Of a stretch of 64,000 nt of DNA, positions 1 to 10,939 are shown piece by piece (within the stretch, counting starts at the first letter, position 1; each line of letters starts with the position of its first letter). A program made the translations under genes and the position numbers. Below the pieces are notes generated by a model, which was not told the origin of the DNA, made no database searches, and saw only the letters and a list, made by a program, of their open reading frames with translations. The DNA is from Acanthococcus lagerstroemiae (taxonomy: Eukaryota > Arthropoda > Insecta > Hemiptera > Eriococcidae): assembly GCA_031841125.1 (NCBI GenBank), contig CM063107.1:23826499-23890498 (forward strand). The letters are read 5' to 3'.

Positions 1-495
1 GTAGCCAGCTAGAAGTTGAATAATGGAGGGGATCAAAAATTCCTCCCTGTATGTCAGTTAATCAATATTACTCATGTTTTGATGTACCAGTGTCACCAGT
101 GTCCCGATGAATCAGATGACCAAAACTTCAAAATGACATAAAAATTGAAGTAGAAAAATCATTTTTTTTTTTAAACTATCGGAATATTTACCAACAGGTT
201 ATATACAATTTTAAACCATGAAGTATCAAATTTTTAATTTAAAACGTAGACTTATAATGTTAATTTATCAAAATATCATCGGATGCGTAATCAAAGTATT
301 GATAATTAATTAATCAAGGTATTATAATAATTTTTTTTTTTTGAAACACTGATAATTAATTTTTTAACTCAAAATATAGGTAATAATTATTGAATAAAAA
401 TATTAATGATCGGTTGATTGAAAGATTATATTAGTGAATTCATATATTAACTATCAATGAAAGCAAAATGATATCTATCAAGTAATACGCTTATT
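1..495. other. AT-rich intergenic DNA
   Basis: No gene or recognisable element. The sequence is very AT-rich with runs such as GATAATTAATT and poly-T tracts at about 165 and 330. Confidence 0.5.
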
Positions 496-508
496 ATCGA
501 CTTATGAA

Positions 509-616
509 TCTCTCAGTACTGATGCGATGCCTGAAAGGGTAGTTTTCGGTGCCAGGGGTGCGGTGTCTCAGGGGCCACTTTGGCATGCGTGCATCGCTAT
601 ACGTCCCACCACACCA
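509..616 (+). mobile_element. 5'-truncated 3' end of the R1-like LINE, with target duplication
   Basis: This GC-richer 108-bp insert matches the 3' end of the R1-like element at 22.9 kb. Shared blocks include GAAAGGGTAGTTT, GGGGCCACTTT and the terminal CGTCCCACCACA. It is flanked on both sides by a perfect 13-bp direct repeat, ATCGACTTATGAA (496-508 and 617-629). That is what target-primed reverse transcription with strong 5' truncation leaves. Confidence 0.85.
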
Positions 617-629
617 ATCGACTTATGAA

Positions 630-809
630 ATTATTAAATTAATGATGGATTTGTAAAGCTATTAAAGGTCAATTTATAGAAATATTGAATATGATTTCTC
701 AGTATAATAAATTGATTACAAATTTGTAAAGATATTGACTGTCGATTTATTAAAACATGTATGTACTGACAATTTATCGAAATAATGATTGTCGATTCAT
801 CAAAAGATT
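630..809. repeat. Degenerate short tandem repeat
   Basis: AT-rich DNA in which words like GATTGTCGATTTAT and ATTGACTGTCGATT recur every 30 bases or so. No coding potential. The periodicity is visible by eye but the units are too diverged to delimit. Confidence 0.35.
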
Positions 810-1319
810 AACTTGTCAAATTCCATTTGTAAGGTGTGCCAATTCACTTTTTCTTCTTCTGTAGTCCAGAGCGCTTTCAGCTGTTATGCCATCATCAGTG
901 GAGTACCCTAAATGAGACTTGTCTCTTGTGGTCTTATAGTCATAGTCGAGAGTAGTACCGTATGGTGAACCTGTTTAGTCGTGTGCTCCTATTGGTTGTA
1001 TAACTAGAAATAATAAAGGCAAAAACAAAAGTAAACAACCTAATAAACACAACAACTAACTTCCAAAGCGATAACTTATTCCAACTAACATAACACCCAC
1101 GGATTGGACAGACTGCACAATCACAGACAACCAATAGGAGCACACGACTAAACAGGTTCACCATACGGTACTGCTCTCGACTATGACTACAGGACCACAC
1201 AAGAGACAAGTCTTATTTAGGATACTCCACTGATGATGGTATAACAGCCGAAAGCGCTTTGGACTTCAGAAGAAGAAAAAGTTAATTGGCACACCCTACA
1301 AATGGAATATTACCAAGTT
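810..1319. mobile_element. Foldback MITE with about 190-bp inverted arms
   Basis: The left arm (about 810-1002) is the reverse complement of the right arm (about 1127-1319). Both contain AAGGTGTGCCAATT / AATTGGCACACCCT, the GAGACAAGTC block, ACCATACGGTA and GGAGCACACGAC. The loop of about 125 bp is A-rich. There is no transposase, so it would be non-autonomous. A one-armed relative sits at 41160-41565. Target duplications are not clear. The open frame at 940-1209 (minus) is only the arm read through. Confidence 0.8.
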
Positions 1320-1393
1320 CACTCACACTCTGAAATGGACACTAAACTTGTCGAATAATTAAAATACCGAAGTATTAATGTTTTGATATATTA

Positions 1394-1660
1394 TGTATCT
1401 ATATGAAAAACATCCGATCAAGCCACATCCGTTGTAGCAAGAGGTGGAGTTCAGTTTCATTGTTCCGCCGGAATTCAAAAAGACTACATTTGGGTTAGCC
1501 ACACCTATTGACTACTAACACCTGACTAGTCTGGTGTGTTCTGCCGGTTGCATGCCCCTTATAGAGAAGGAAAACTCTTTCATAACCATTCCCCAGTAAT
1601 GGCTTGTCATCAAGGATAATTACATAATTAGACTATAACCCTTGTATCAAAATAGCTGAT
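1394..1660 (+). mobile_element. SINE-2 body, lacking its tRNA-like head
   Basis: About 240 bp closely match 31380-31640. Shared blocks include GTAGCAAGAGGTGGAGTTCA, TTGTTCCGCCGGAAT, GGGTTAGCCACACCTAT, GAGAAGGAAAACTCTTTC and a shared end GATCAAGGAG. The second copy carries a tRNA-like promoter region upstream and this one does not, so this is a 5'-truncated insertion. Confidence 0.7.
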
Positions 1661-1729
1661 CAAGGAGAAAAATATCTGCTGCCGATTTATCTAAAGTTTA
1701 AGTCAGAAGTGGATCAAGCCGTGTACACC

Positions 1730-2560
1730 GGGGGGGGGGGGTGAAATTCTGACTGTGGAGTCAGGACTCGGCGTAAAATAGGTGTCCGTGCAAAGAGGGG
1801 AAAAAAGGTTAATGAATTAACGATTAACAATTTTTTGAATTTGCTACCTATTGGTCCAAAATGCATCGACGAAATAGTCGACTTTACCGAAAAATATCGA
1901 CCTCTCGAAGATGAGTGGGAAAGTCTCACTCTATCTTCTCCACGATTCGCCCCTGGTTAAAGTTTCGTCTCGTATTAAATATCGAACTGCCTATTATCGA
2001 AATAGTGAACGGTCAATTCGTCATAATATTAAGTGGAGTACTACTGCAAGTGTGGGGATCGAAAATTAGTCATTTTTCCGAAACAATATTCGATGTGAAC
2101 GTTTTCAAAGTCTCCAAACCCGAAGTCTGAATTTTAGTAAAATACCCAAGTCTGCAAATCAAATACTGGTTTGGAAAAATAACGAATTTTCGACCTCTGC
2201 ACCTGTAGCGGTTCGTTGTCGAGTCGAATGTAAATGGCACCCTCAGAATTGAATTCAGTGACCTCGAAAACATATAGATCGACTACCATCTTGAAAATGA
2301 CTTAATATTGTTCCCCCATCTTCTCCAGCGGTATATCAGTGGGTCTAATGTGAAAATTATCTTCAGAATTCAGCAACCTAGACAACCCGTTAATGGAATG
2401 CCATCTTCGAAAAATGACTAATAACTAATATTTTACTTCTCCATCCCACCTCGGCGCCCCCCTTTTCCCCCGCCACTGGTGTCCCACTGGGTCGGATGTA
2501 AAAGAATTCAGCAGCCCTATATAGCAGTTCAATTTTTCATTGTTCTTCTCCCTTTAAGAT
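1730..2560. repeat. Degenerate tandem repeat of roughly 130 bp
   Basis: Recurring blocks such as CATCTTCTCCA, a GGTCTAATGTGAAAA/GTCGAATGTAAA motif, and CAGAATTCAGCAACCT or GAATTCAGTGACCTCG are spaced about 110-140 bp apart. Short open frames here do not persist from unit to unit. The phrase AATTCAGTGACCTT also occurs near 45730 and 60090, so the unit is dispersed in this genome. Confidence 0.45.
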
Positions 2561-2689
2561 CGCTACTCCGTGGGAATCAAACTATTTTGCTGTTGATCTA
2601 CAGCAACTGAACTCTCGAAATCAGAGGGAATGAATTTGTAACGCAATTAATGACTGAGATAAGTTGGTTAAAAATGTTAAAACTCTGTG

Positions 2690-2870
2690 CACATATTTTC
2701 ATTAGAAGGGAGGAGCTCGGGTTATCTCCTGACCCGATCGATCTGAAACGTTGCAGGAATTTCTTTTTATTTTATTGAAACCAATCCGGTCCGTATAAAA
2801 TTCGAAAAAAAAATCTACCGAGAGTACATAAGGGCCACCCTAATATTGACACCGCATCTTGCGTTTTTCT
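2690..2870 (+). repeat. Diverged relic of the composite repeat (C/D part)
   Basis: GGAGCTCGGGTTATCTCCTG, then GATCTGAAACGTTG, TTTATTGAAACCAATCC and GAGAGTACATAAGGGCCACC. These run in the same order as the C and D segments of the composite repeat at 6450-6610, but are much more diverged and lack the flanking A segments. Confidence 0.5.
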
Positions 2871-4369
2871 TTTCCAAAAGAATATCTTAGGTCTTACTGA
2901 GAACGCTCGCAGTTCCTTATTAAAAGACCTATGGTCAAGGGCTGTTTCGAGATTTGTGTGCAAGAAGCGGTGAAGTTGATTTTTATACACCGACAGACTA
3001 TATTGACGAACATTCAACGCGGTATCAGTTACCCGAATCTTATCACTTCTATCACTTCTGGGGAGTTGACCACTTCTTACACTGAGCGAGCCCTCTGTTT
3101 ATTCGTGCATCTCTTTTCTACTTAAGCTGACAAAATTCGACGAAAAACATTGAGAATTATTATCACTGTGATGCGTGTGCTTCGTTACATTAAATTATTC
3201 GCGTTATACCGCACCAATTTGTCTTTCGCGATCTAATATCAACAGAAAAAAGAATATCAAAGATGAACTTCAAAAAGAAGAGTATTCATCTTATTTTTCA
3301 AACAAAATTTTGAACATCGCATTGTACTCGCATCCTTGCGCAACGTCTTTTATTAAATTTAGTATCTAATGATTCGGTTCATTACATAATGGTGGATTAA
3401 TCTTGTGACACAATAAAGCAGAGACTCTCATTTAAAAATAATTTAAAGAGATTAACGTTTTTATGTTTCGTGTGGTAAGGCGGCTCTGTTATAAAGTATA
3501 AACTCTTTTTTCGATACATTATGTTCATTAATGACCTTTATGTAATTTTATATTTCTGTTGCAATGACGCAACATTATATTGAAAAAAAAAAAAAAAAAG
3601 GTGTAGTGGGCTCTCAATAATTTTTTCTGAAGTTATCGATAATTGCGGCTTCAGATTGGAAAATGCGTATGTAACAAAATTTCATGGCAGATTTGCCTCC
3701 TAGAAAATCGTGTTGGGAATAGATTCGCGATTCTACGGTATTGTTTTACTGGCTGCGATAAATGCAGGGGTATGATAAATGTAGGAGTTGGCAAGAAAGA
3801 TCATTTCATTCGGTGACGAAAAAATTGCCGAATGTAAATCACTGTTTGTATCGAAACTGCGTTCCATAAATAGCCAAAAGTATAAACGTTGGAGATTCCG
3901 TACATTTCAGATCGAGTGCGAAGATACCGAATGCAATACCTAGTATTTCGATTTACGTAGCCATATTCAGCATCTTTATTATTACAGAGGGAATAAATTC
4001 TTTTTCTTTCGTTACGAAAGCTATACCAAGTCGAAGGAGATGAAACGTGTGACACTAAAATAAAAATTGTCGTACGCAAACTTCGAAAAAAATACAACTC
4101 CGTCCTTCGCCACTGAGACATCTTTGTTTTCCTTTCACATGGCAAAATTACGGTTTCAAACACATACATGGTTTTTTTCTCGGAAATTCGAATTTCAACA
4201 ACCAAAAGTAAACAGTAGAAGTCGAAAAAAAACATTTTTTACATTTTTCAACAGTTAGGCTGTGGTGCGAAGAATCCGCAAAATTTAGCTTTACTTGAAA
4301 TACTCTTCGGAGTGAATCAATAAATAACACTTCTTCAACCTCGAAAGAAGTCTTCTCTGTTCTTTCCTT
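2871..4369. other. Unassigned DNA, possibly proctolin intron or flank
   Basis: No repeat relationship with the rest of the window was seen. The longest open frame is 3801-4235 on the minus strand (144 codons), with no recognisable domain and no splice context I could support. A poly-A run lies at 3583-3599. It is downstream of the proctolin exon on that gene's strand, so it could hold its 3' exon, but I cannot identify one. Confidence 0.3.
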
Positions 4370-4865
4370 TCGTTTGATAGCACTTGTCTGTCTTTGTATC
4401 TGTAAGCTCATCGCTGCTCGAGAATCTTCCAGACTTCTTCAAGATTGTACTAAACTCGTCCGGACTTCTCTTCACTTCAAGACAGACGTACTTTGTACTT
4501 TGAATTCTATAAGGCTGTTTCAAACTTACCCAAGACTCTTCGAGGATCTTCGGAATTTCCGTAAGAATCTCGCAGACCTTTAACCTCTGTAAAACTCTTC
4601 CAGACATGTTTGAGAATCGTCAGGACTTGCTAACTCCGACTAAGACTATTCAAAACTCGTTAAACACTCTTGAAAGAACTTTCAGACTTGTTACAGATTC
4701 TGTAAGACTTTTCAAAATAATTTTTAAAACTTCCCCAACTGAGGATTGCCTGAATTTTTCAGTGCTGTTTCAAGACTTTTTAGACTGTCCATAATTCTTT
4801 TTAGTCATTTGAAAACGTTTCTATACTTGTTTAAGGCTCCTTTTAGGGCTACTTTGGACCTTTTT
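4370..4865. repeat. Quasi-periodic GACT/CTTC-rich sequence
   Basis: Words of the type AAGACTCTTC, CAGACTTGTT and AGAATCTCGCAGAC recur about every 11-14 bases over 500 bp without an exact repeat unit. The same vocabulary, on either strand, appears at 7025-7500, 21200-21870, 22240-22380, 32215-32640 and 61580-61760. Open frames inside it are by-products of composition. Confidence 0.5.
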
Positions 4866-4874
4866 TAAAACATA

Positions 4875-5092
4875 TTCTTCTTTTCTAATTTGCTCTCAAC
4901 CCGAGCCCTGGAATCCGCCCCTGTCGAGCATTACCTCTGAGACGTCGGGGAGGCTGTTAGGGCTGTCTTAGCCTTCTTTCCTTCTGGCTGAAACACTGGC
5001 CTAGGTCGAAATCTGTCGAGTTGCTGCGGGAGCTCGAACCCGAGACCTCCGGATTCCGAGACCAACGCGCTATCTACTCGGCCAACCAGACC
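4875..5092 (-). mobile_element. tRNA-derived SINE-1, copy 1
   Basis: On the minus strand the element starts GGTCTGGTTGGCCGAGTAG (A box) and continues to GGTCTCGGGTTCGAGC (B box), a tRNA-like RNA polymerase III promoter. A body of about 140 bp follows and ends GAGAGCAAATTAGAAAAGAA. Flanking GGCTACTTT direct repeats (about 4847 and 5097) are a likely target duplication. Two more copies lie at 60356 and 61936. The tRNA part has no acceptor stem closing at its 3' side, so it is not a functional tRNA gene. Confidence 0.85.
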
Positions 5093-5795
5093 CCAGGCTA
5101 CTTTAAACCTACCAAAACTCCTAGAAACCCGTAATAAAATTTATAGGTAAAGAAATGTTTTTATTATTTAAATTGTTAAATCCACATTCAATTGAATTTA
5201 AAGAATTTTTATTATATAAATTTTTTGATTTTTCAAGAGTTCTTATTTTGTTTTGGTCAATATTTTTCACTGTCAAACTTGTTTGAAATTCTTCAAAACC
5301 TTTCAGATTTCTTGAAGAGTCTAAGACATTTAAGACCCTTCAAGAGCAGGGCTGGGGCGAAAAACATACTTTTGGAGAGGTAGAGGAGAAGGAGGAGGAG
5401 GGAGGAGAGATTGAAGACACCCAAAGAGTTTGATTGAAATGTTACAAATTTCGGATGACAAGCCAAATCAGGAAGTCTTCACCTCTGTACTTTTTTGACT
5501 GACCCTTGAATTGAAGTTTTCCAGTTTCCCGGACTTTTCGGTCAATTCCTACTGAAATAGTGCAAGTTTCAAATGACAAGTACAAAGAAAACAATAAATA
5601 AGTAAAATTTCCTCGCCTTCTTATTTATCCCGGTTGACTTTTTGGGAAATCTCCACTGAAAAATGTTATAACTTTCAAATTACAAGCAAAAAAAAAAAAC
5701 AAACATGTTTTTCATTTTCTCAGTTTCCCCGACTGGATGCAGGAATTTACCGACTGTTCTATCTAATTTCATAAATGGGAGAGTAGCCTTGGTCC
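5093..5795. other. Unassigned AT-rich spacer
   Basis: No coding signal. It contains a short stretch of the GACT-type periodic sequence (5270-5345) and a purine-rich run GAGGAGAAGGAGGAGGAGG near 5385. Confidence 0.3.
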
Positions 5796-7024
5796 CAGGG
5801 ATGAAACTATGGGGTGTCGGGGTTGAACATACCCCCCCCCCAATAATTGGGCAGTCGGCAAATTTTGAAACTGTTCATTTGAATTTGTCATTTCTTATGA
5901 TTGTTTATTTATTTATTTATTTTTCCCAATTAAAAAATATTTCGATTAAAAGATCGGCAAATTTGTAATTTTTTAAAAATTTTGTCAGCGAATTTTTAAT
6001 TTTTAAACAATATTTATAGGCAAATTTGTCTTCTCCACTTCCCCAAATTAAAAGTCGAATTTCGTCTCTGAAAATGGAGTACTCTGGACTCCTGTCAGAG
6101 ACCAGTCAGTCAAAAGCCGAATGAGTACCGAACGTTATCTGACAGGTAGAAGCAAAGCTGAAATGTGGAAGACATTTCGAAAATCTGAAAGTCGGTAGCA
6201 AACGTTGAATTTTGAATTTTAATGACTATTCTGTTTTTACTAGAACCTCTATTTGACCTAGAGACTGAAGAAAGTTGAACATTTTATTGAAATCTAAAAG
6301 TTGAAAGCAAAATACTTATTTTTCAATGTCACAAGCTGAATCCGAAAGCAAATGTTCCATTGTTTAATTTCCGGGCTTTGGTCCCGGTGAATATAGGAAG
6401 GAAATTTAGTCTGGAACAAAAGTCAAAACTCTATGTGTTTTTCCTGTAAGAACAAAAAGGGAGCTTGTGGCACCGTTTCCTCTAATCCAATCGACCCGAA
6501 ACTTTGTGTTTTTATTTTTTATTTTATTGGAACCAATTTAGAAGACAGATCAGAGAAAATTCAGAAAAAAATAATACCAACAAGAGTAAATAACGACCAC
6601 CTTAATGTGTAAAGGAAGTTGTGTGTTCCTCAAGTATTCCTAACATCCTTCCAGCTTACTCTCCTAGACTAGGGTATGCTCATGTGCGCAAATATGAGTG
6701 CTTGGGGGATAAGGTTCGAATCTGCATTTGCAGGGACGAAATTATGGGGGGGGGGAGTGAAACACCCCAAATAATTTGGCAGTCGGCAAATTTTGGAACT
6801 GTACCTTTGAATTTTTCATTTTCTGAGAACGTTTGTTTGTTTGTTTATTTTTTTTTCTTTAACTAAAAAATATTTTGATTAAAACATCGACAAATCTTTA
6901 AATTTTTGAAAAAATTTTGTCACGAATTTCCAGTTTTTAAGAAACATTTGTCGGCAAATTTTTCTTCTCCACCCCCCTCCCTCTCCCCAAACTGAAAATC
7001 AAGTTTCGCCTCTTCTTGGCCCTG
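5796..7024 (+). mobile_element. Composite repeat A-BCD-A, copy 1
   Basis: Two direct copies of a segment A (5796-6070 and 6731-7024) bracket about 660 bp (B, C, D). Each A begins CAGGGAYGAAA and ends near TTTCGYCTCTG, so A itself has short inverted ends like a MITE. Inside A are CAGTCGGCAAATTTTG and GCAAATTTTTCTTCTCCAC. B carries CAGTCAAAAGCCGAA and CATTTCGAAAATCTGAAAG, C carries GGGCTTTGGTCCCGGTGAAT, and D carries AAATAACGACCACCTTAATG. The same order and the same A/B and D/A joints recur at 29958-32207 and, inverted, at 13937-15060, so the whole was copied as a unit. No protein is encoded. Confidence 0.75.
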
Positions 7025-7500
7025 TTTAGATGTTGCTCAAAACTTTTGAAGATTCACCCAGACGTGCTCGAGTGTAAAATGAATCAGAACTGATTTAGAT
7101 TCTTGAAAATTTAGGATGCTCCAAGATGCTCTCAGACTTGTTCAAAGCACACTGATACTCTCCAAGATTGCAATGAAACTCACCAAAGTACTTCAAGGTT
7201 TGTTGAGACCATTTATGATGTAAGTCTTTCCAACCAGGGGTATTTAAAACTTTTCCACACGTATTTGAGACACAAATTTTCCCAGACAAACTGGTGTATG
7301 ACTTCATATTGTTTAAGACTCCCAGTTGAGACTCGTAAGATTTATTTAACTTTGACGCTTTCACCGGTTCCCGAGACATTTAAATTCTCTTGAGACTTTT
7401 TTAATAATTTTCAAGACGTTTCCACACTTATTTATGACCTGTCTACATTGGTTTCATACAAGATTCTGATACTTTTCTAAGTGGACCAATACCAGATTGA
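7025..7500. repeat. Quasi-periodic GACT-type sequence
   Basis: Same vocabulary as 4370-4865 (CCAAGATGCTCTCAGACTTG, GAGACTTTTTTAATA and similar). A 94-codon minus-strand open frame at 7095-7379 lies inside it and looks compositional, with no domain. Confidence 0.45.
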
Positions 7501-8501
7501 GGTAATACTATACGTAGAATAAGATTTTCAAAGCCTCCTCTCCCCCCTTATAAAAAGATAAAGGTACGAAAACGCCTTCTTCATTTCTTTCTTCGTTTTT
7601 TTTACTCCTGTTTTTAAATTTGACGTTTTTTGGATTTCTTAGATGCTCGACAGTGAAAATATTTGAACGACCAAAAATACCACCAAATTAACTTCCGACT
7701 GTGGGGAAAATTACTATGTCTTAAAACAAACGATATGATTTTGACCAGCGTCCTATTACACTACACAACAGCATAAAAAACAATGAGATGGGACTATATG
7801 GTTTTTGCTTTAGCTATATTTTGAATGCTGAGTACGGCGGCGCTGACCATTTTTCTCAAGAACCTCTTGTTGTTCGTGTTCAAAATTCAGATCTTATCAA
7901 ATTTTTCACTTTGTATTCCTTTTTGTCGTCCATGAATAGCTACACTGATAACTGATGACAATACTGAACGCGCATAGTTGTTTTATCAGTGGTGTCATCT
8001 TGATGAAACTAAAATTCGTATTTAAAATAGGAGATGAGAAGCAAAATTAACTATAATCAAAAAATTCATATCCGCATTCCATTTCTCATTCAAAATACAT
8101 GTAGAATCATGTATAAAAAATCTCAAATTATTGTGCAGTGTTATTGTTGGAAAGTGTGTGAAACTCTCGTCAGAAGTGTCAAAAACACATGAATCATTAT
8201 TCCAGCGACTGAAGTTAGTGCATGTTGTTTGCCAAGAGAACACACTCAACCAGCTAAGGGCTCAGTCAGGAACCGACTCACTAGCTCAGGTAGACGCAAA
8301 CTAGATGTAAAGGGTTTATTCAAGGGTACCACACAGATACACAGCCAATAATGGTGTAAAGGTGTGTGCGTGCGTTTATGTGAGTGACTAACATTATATC
8401 TAACAATTATTGGTGTACAAAAAGTCAGAGATTCTTGCCCACTTCACTGCTAAACTCCTTCGCCGACCTATCGAAAGCAAGCAATGCGAATGAATGAAAC
8501 G
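7501..8501. other. Probable proctolin intron and unassigned DNA
   Basis: This lies directly downstream of the proctolin donor site on the minus strand. I see no second exon with convincing splice sites. The open frame at 8022-8249 (minus) has no recognisable motif. A CA/TG-rich patch is at 8355-8385. Confidence 0.35.
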
Positions 8502-8507
8502 ACTTAC

Positions 8508-8652
8508 TTCTTGTACCAGTTCTTTTAATCTCGACAGCCGATCTTCTTGAGATCTGGTGGGCAAGTATCTGCTTTCGCATACGTTGGCTCTCCATACCAC
8601 ATTTATGGACAAAAAGGCTATTACAATTACCAATAGATTTGACGACATCGCG
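8508..8652 (-). CDS. Proc: Proctolin precursor, signal-peptide/RYLPT exon (partial gene)
   Basis: This internal exon encodes the start of the prepropeptide for proctolin, the arthropod myotropic neuropeptide Arg-Tyr-Leu-Pro-Thr. On the minus strand a pyrimidine-rich tract ending TTTCCAG (AG at 8653-8654) is followed by four untranslated bases and the ATG at 8648. The 47 codons give a hydrophobic signal segment (LLVIVIAFLSINVV, about residues 5-18), then VCES, RYLPT (8556-8570) and RSQEDRLSRLKELVQE. The exon stops in phase 0 at GTAAGT, a strong donor (8502-8507). In known precursors RYLPT lies directly after the signal peptide and is followed by an Arg cleavage site, as here. The first exon (5'UTR, above 8654) and the C-terminal exon (below 8502) were not found. 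An overlapping frame at 8425-8682 ignores the splice sites and is a shadow. Confidence 0.9.
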
Positions 8653-10935
8653 CTGGAAACATAAATAGTAAATTCGAATCATTAATGAAAAGTATCGATT
8701 GATGAGGTCTTCGAACTCGAAGATTGTAGATAACGACGGCTTACTTATTTATTGGTCAAATGGTCAGTGGCTTAGACATACCAGCCTATTGATGTCTTAA
8801 TCGGTTACATACATCTGATTTCATAACGAAAGATAGATTCTCAGGTATTGTGATCGTGATACCTTCAGCCCATTTTTTCTTCCTTTGATGCATGATTATG
8901 CATTACTGCATTACGAATCTCCTTTCTGTGTACATTGTGCCAGAAATTTGGGAACTAAATTTATACGTAGAACGTAGGTGAGCTGTCTGCATAGCAGCCG
9001 ATAACAGGAAAGGACGACCAAGGGTAAAATTAAATTGACCTTTATTACTATTTTCGGAAACTCAATTTTACCGTGTTAATTTTCCATGGGATATTCGGCT
9101 AATGTTCGAACCTTTTTGCTACGCATCATGGGGTTGTTGAATTTTCGTGTCGTAAGATAATTTTTTCCGGCATCCTACATCTTAAAATTGAACCGTGTGC
9201 AGTCTTTCCTCGATTTTTCGTGACCATGCAATTTTGCTGCTTTGATCATTCTTTGGTTAATCGTGCTAATGTTGCCAGATGTCAGCCTCGATCCTTAACC
9301 AGCCCCGTAGAGAGAAAAAGAGGGCCCGAGGGAATTTCCACGAGCCCTCCTCTCCTTCCAGTTCAATTTGTCTTTTTGTTAGTTGGGAAAATTTTATAAG
9401 CTATGGGATAAGAGGTTTCTTTCATGGTGTAAGGAGTGATTGTTGATTTGATGTACAGTATGATTGAGATTCAGGCCTTTTAAAAATATCGGGCCCCCTT
9501 GAAAGTCCGAGTCTGGGATATTCCCCCTCCCCCCCCCTCTCTACTGGGTTGTCTTTGACTGGAATTCCTAGTATCAGAGTTTACGTGAAAGGAACAGTCA
9601 AATTTGTACCGAAAAATGAGAGTGACAGGGATACAAGTGATTCGAGGTGTAGATACTCTTTTTTTCCTTTCACAAACAGGAGACCTCAGCTGTTCAGGAA
9701 GATGATTCCATGAGTAGATACTAGTTCTTTCCCTTCATAAATAGGAGATCTCATAGTTGTTCTGTGCAAAGATTGCAGATGACGTGAATGCTGAGACAGG
9801 CAGGGACACGCGGTGCCGAAGATGAATAGTGAAATTTGGGAAATCAAGATTTTATTTTCCTGTTTTTGGATTCTATAGTTCTCGTGATCCTCAAAATTGG
9901 ACCCCCCCCCTCACACACACACAGAAGAAAACTTGTCGGCACCTACTATCGTCTGAACATTCTTCTGTCGAATATGTGATAATTTCATCATAATTTGTGA
10001 TTTTTTCTGTCTTGATTTTCTACAACGGTCTCTGTCCACGAACTTCTAGTACTCGACTTAGTATTCTCATTTTCTTCAAGAATCTGGCTCGTAGCGAACG
10101 AAGGAGTGGCACAAGGGTGAGTTACCTCGCAACGATTTTTTTCGGGTACTCTTTGATAATTCGGAGATTTTGAGTCAGCAATGTGTCGGAAAAAAATACA
10201 AGTTAGTGAAACTGAACAGGATTTCTAAAATACAAAACCGTGAAATTAAATAAAAGTCTTTCTCATTTACCATACAGCGGATCGAAAAATAGACTCAAAT
10301 ATAAAAAATTTTAAAGTTCGCATTTTGAAAAAATTGAGGTGACATTTCAAGTCTTTGCACCTCCTTTCCGTCTTAAAAATAAAAATGTGCTCTCGATACT
10401 GCCAAAGTATTCATATTTTTAGAACACAAAGTTGAAGAAAGGAAAAAGTCGGACCACCGATTACTGCTGAGAGAGTGAGGCCACGATTTCGTCAAATCAG
10501 AACAAGAACCTGTCGATATTCGGATTTGTATTTTTGTGGGAGCTCTCATGAACTGTTTGGTTTTTCACATTCTATACCGTTTAAAAAGTATTCCAAGCTT
10601 TGTTCGCCATTTTGTAGGTCGTGATTTGACGAAAGGTAAGAAAAGCTTTTTGATACAATATCCCAAGAGTACCTATAGTACGCACGTGGAATGAGAATTA
10701 ATTGAAACTATAAAAAGCATGTATCAAATTGAAATCCAACTGACGAAATTTCAAGTAAAAAATGGGGAGGTTAAACAACATTGGGACCCTGTCGCCGAAT
10801 TTATTCAGCTGCATGTTGGAAAGTACATAATATATTCAAACTTACACAATGGGAAGTATTTGGTTTGAAGATAAATGGCAAAAATCTTACAAATTCACGC
10901 GTTGTTGACGATTAGTATTAATAGGAAAAACAAAA
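8653..10935. other. Upstream proctolin intron/flank, unassigned
   Basis: No elements or open frames worth calling. Immediately beyond the acceptor lies the pyrimidine tract of the upstream intron. Poly-C runs (9528-9538, 9901-9908) and a short CACACACACA run follow. 10440-10640 contains short imperfect inverted words (GATTTCGTCAAATC / GATTTGACGAAA). Confidence 0.35.
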
Positions 10936-10939
10936 CCAG

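Noticed and set aside
3801..4235. 144-codon open frame, minus strand, downstream of the proctolin exon
   Set aside because: No recognisable domain, signal or splice context, and composition like its surroundings. I could not tie it to the proctolin C-terminus.
4985..5092. Possible tRNA gene
   Set aside because: A and B boxes are present but the acceptor and anticodon stems do not close, and the same sequence recurs with a SINE body and target duplications.
8425..8682. 85-codon frame overlapping the proctolin exon
   Set aside because: It reads through the acceptor and donor sites in another frame; the RYLPT frame explains the region.
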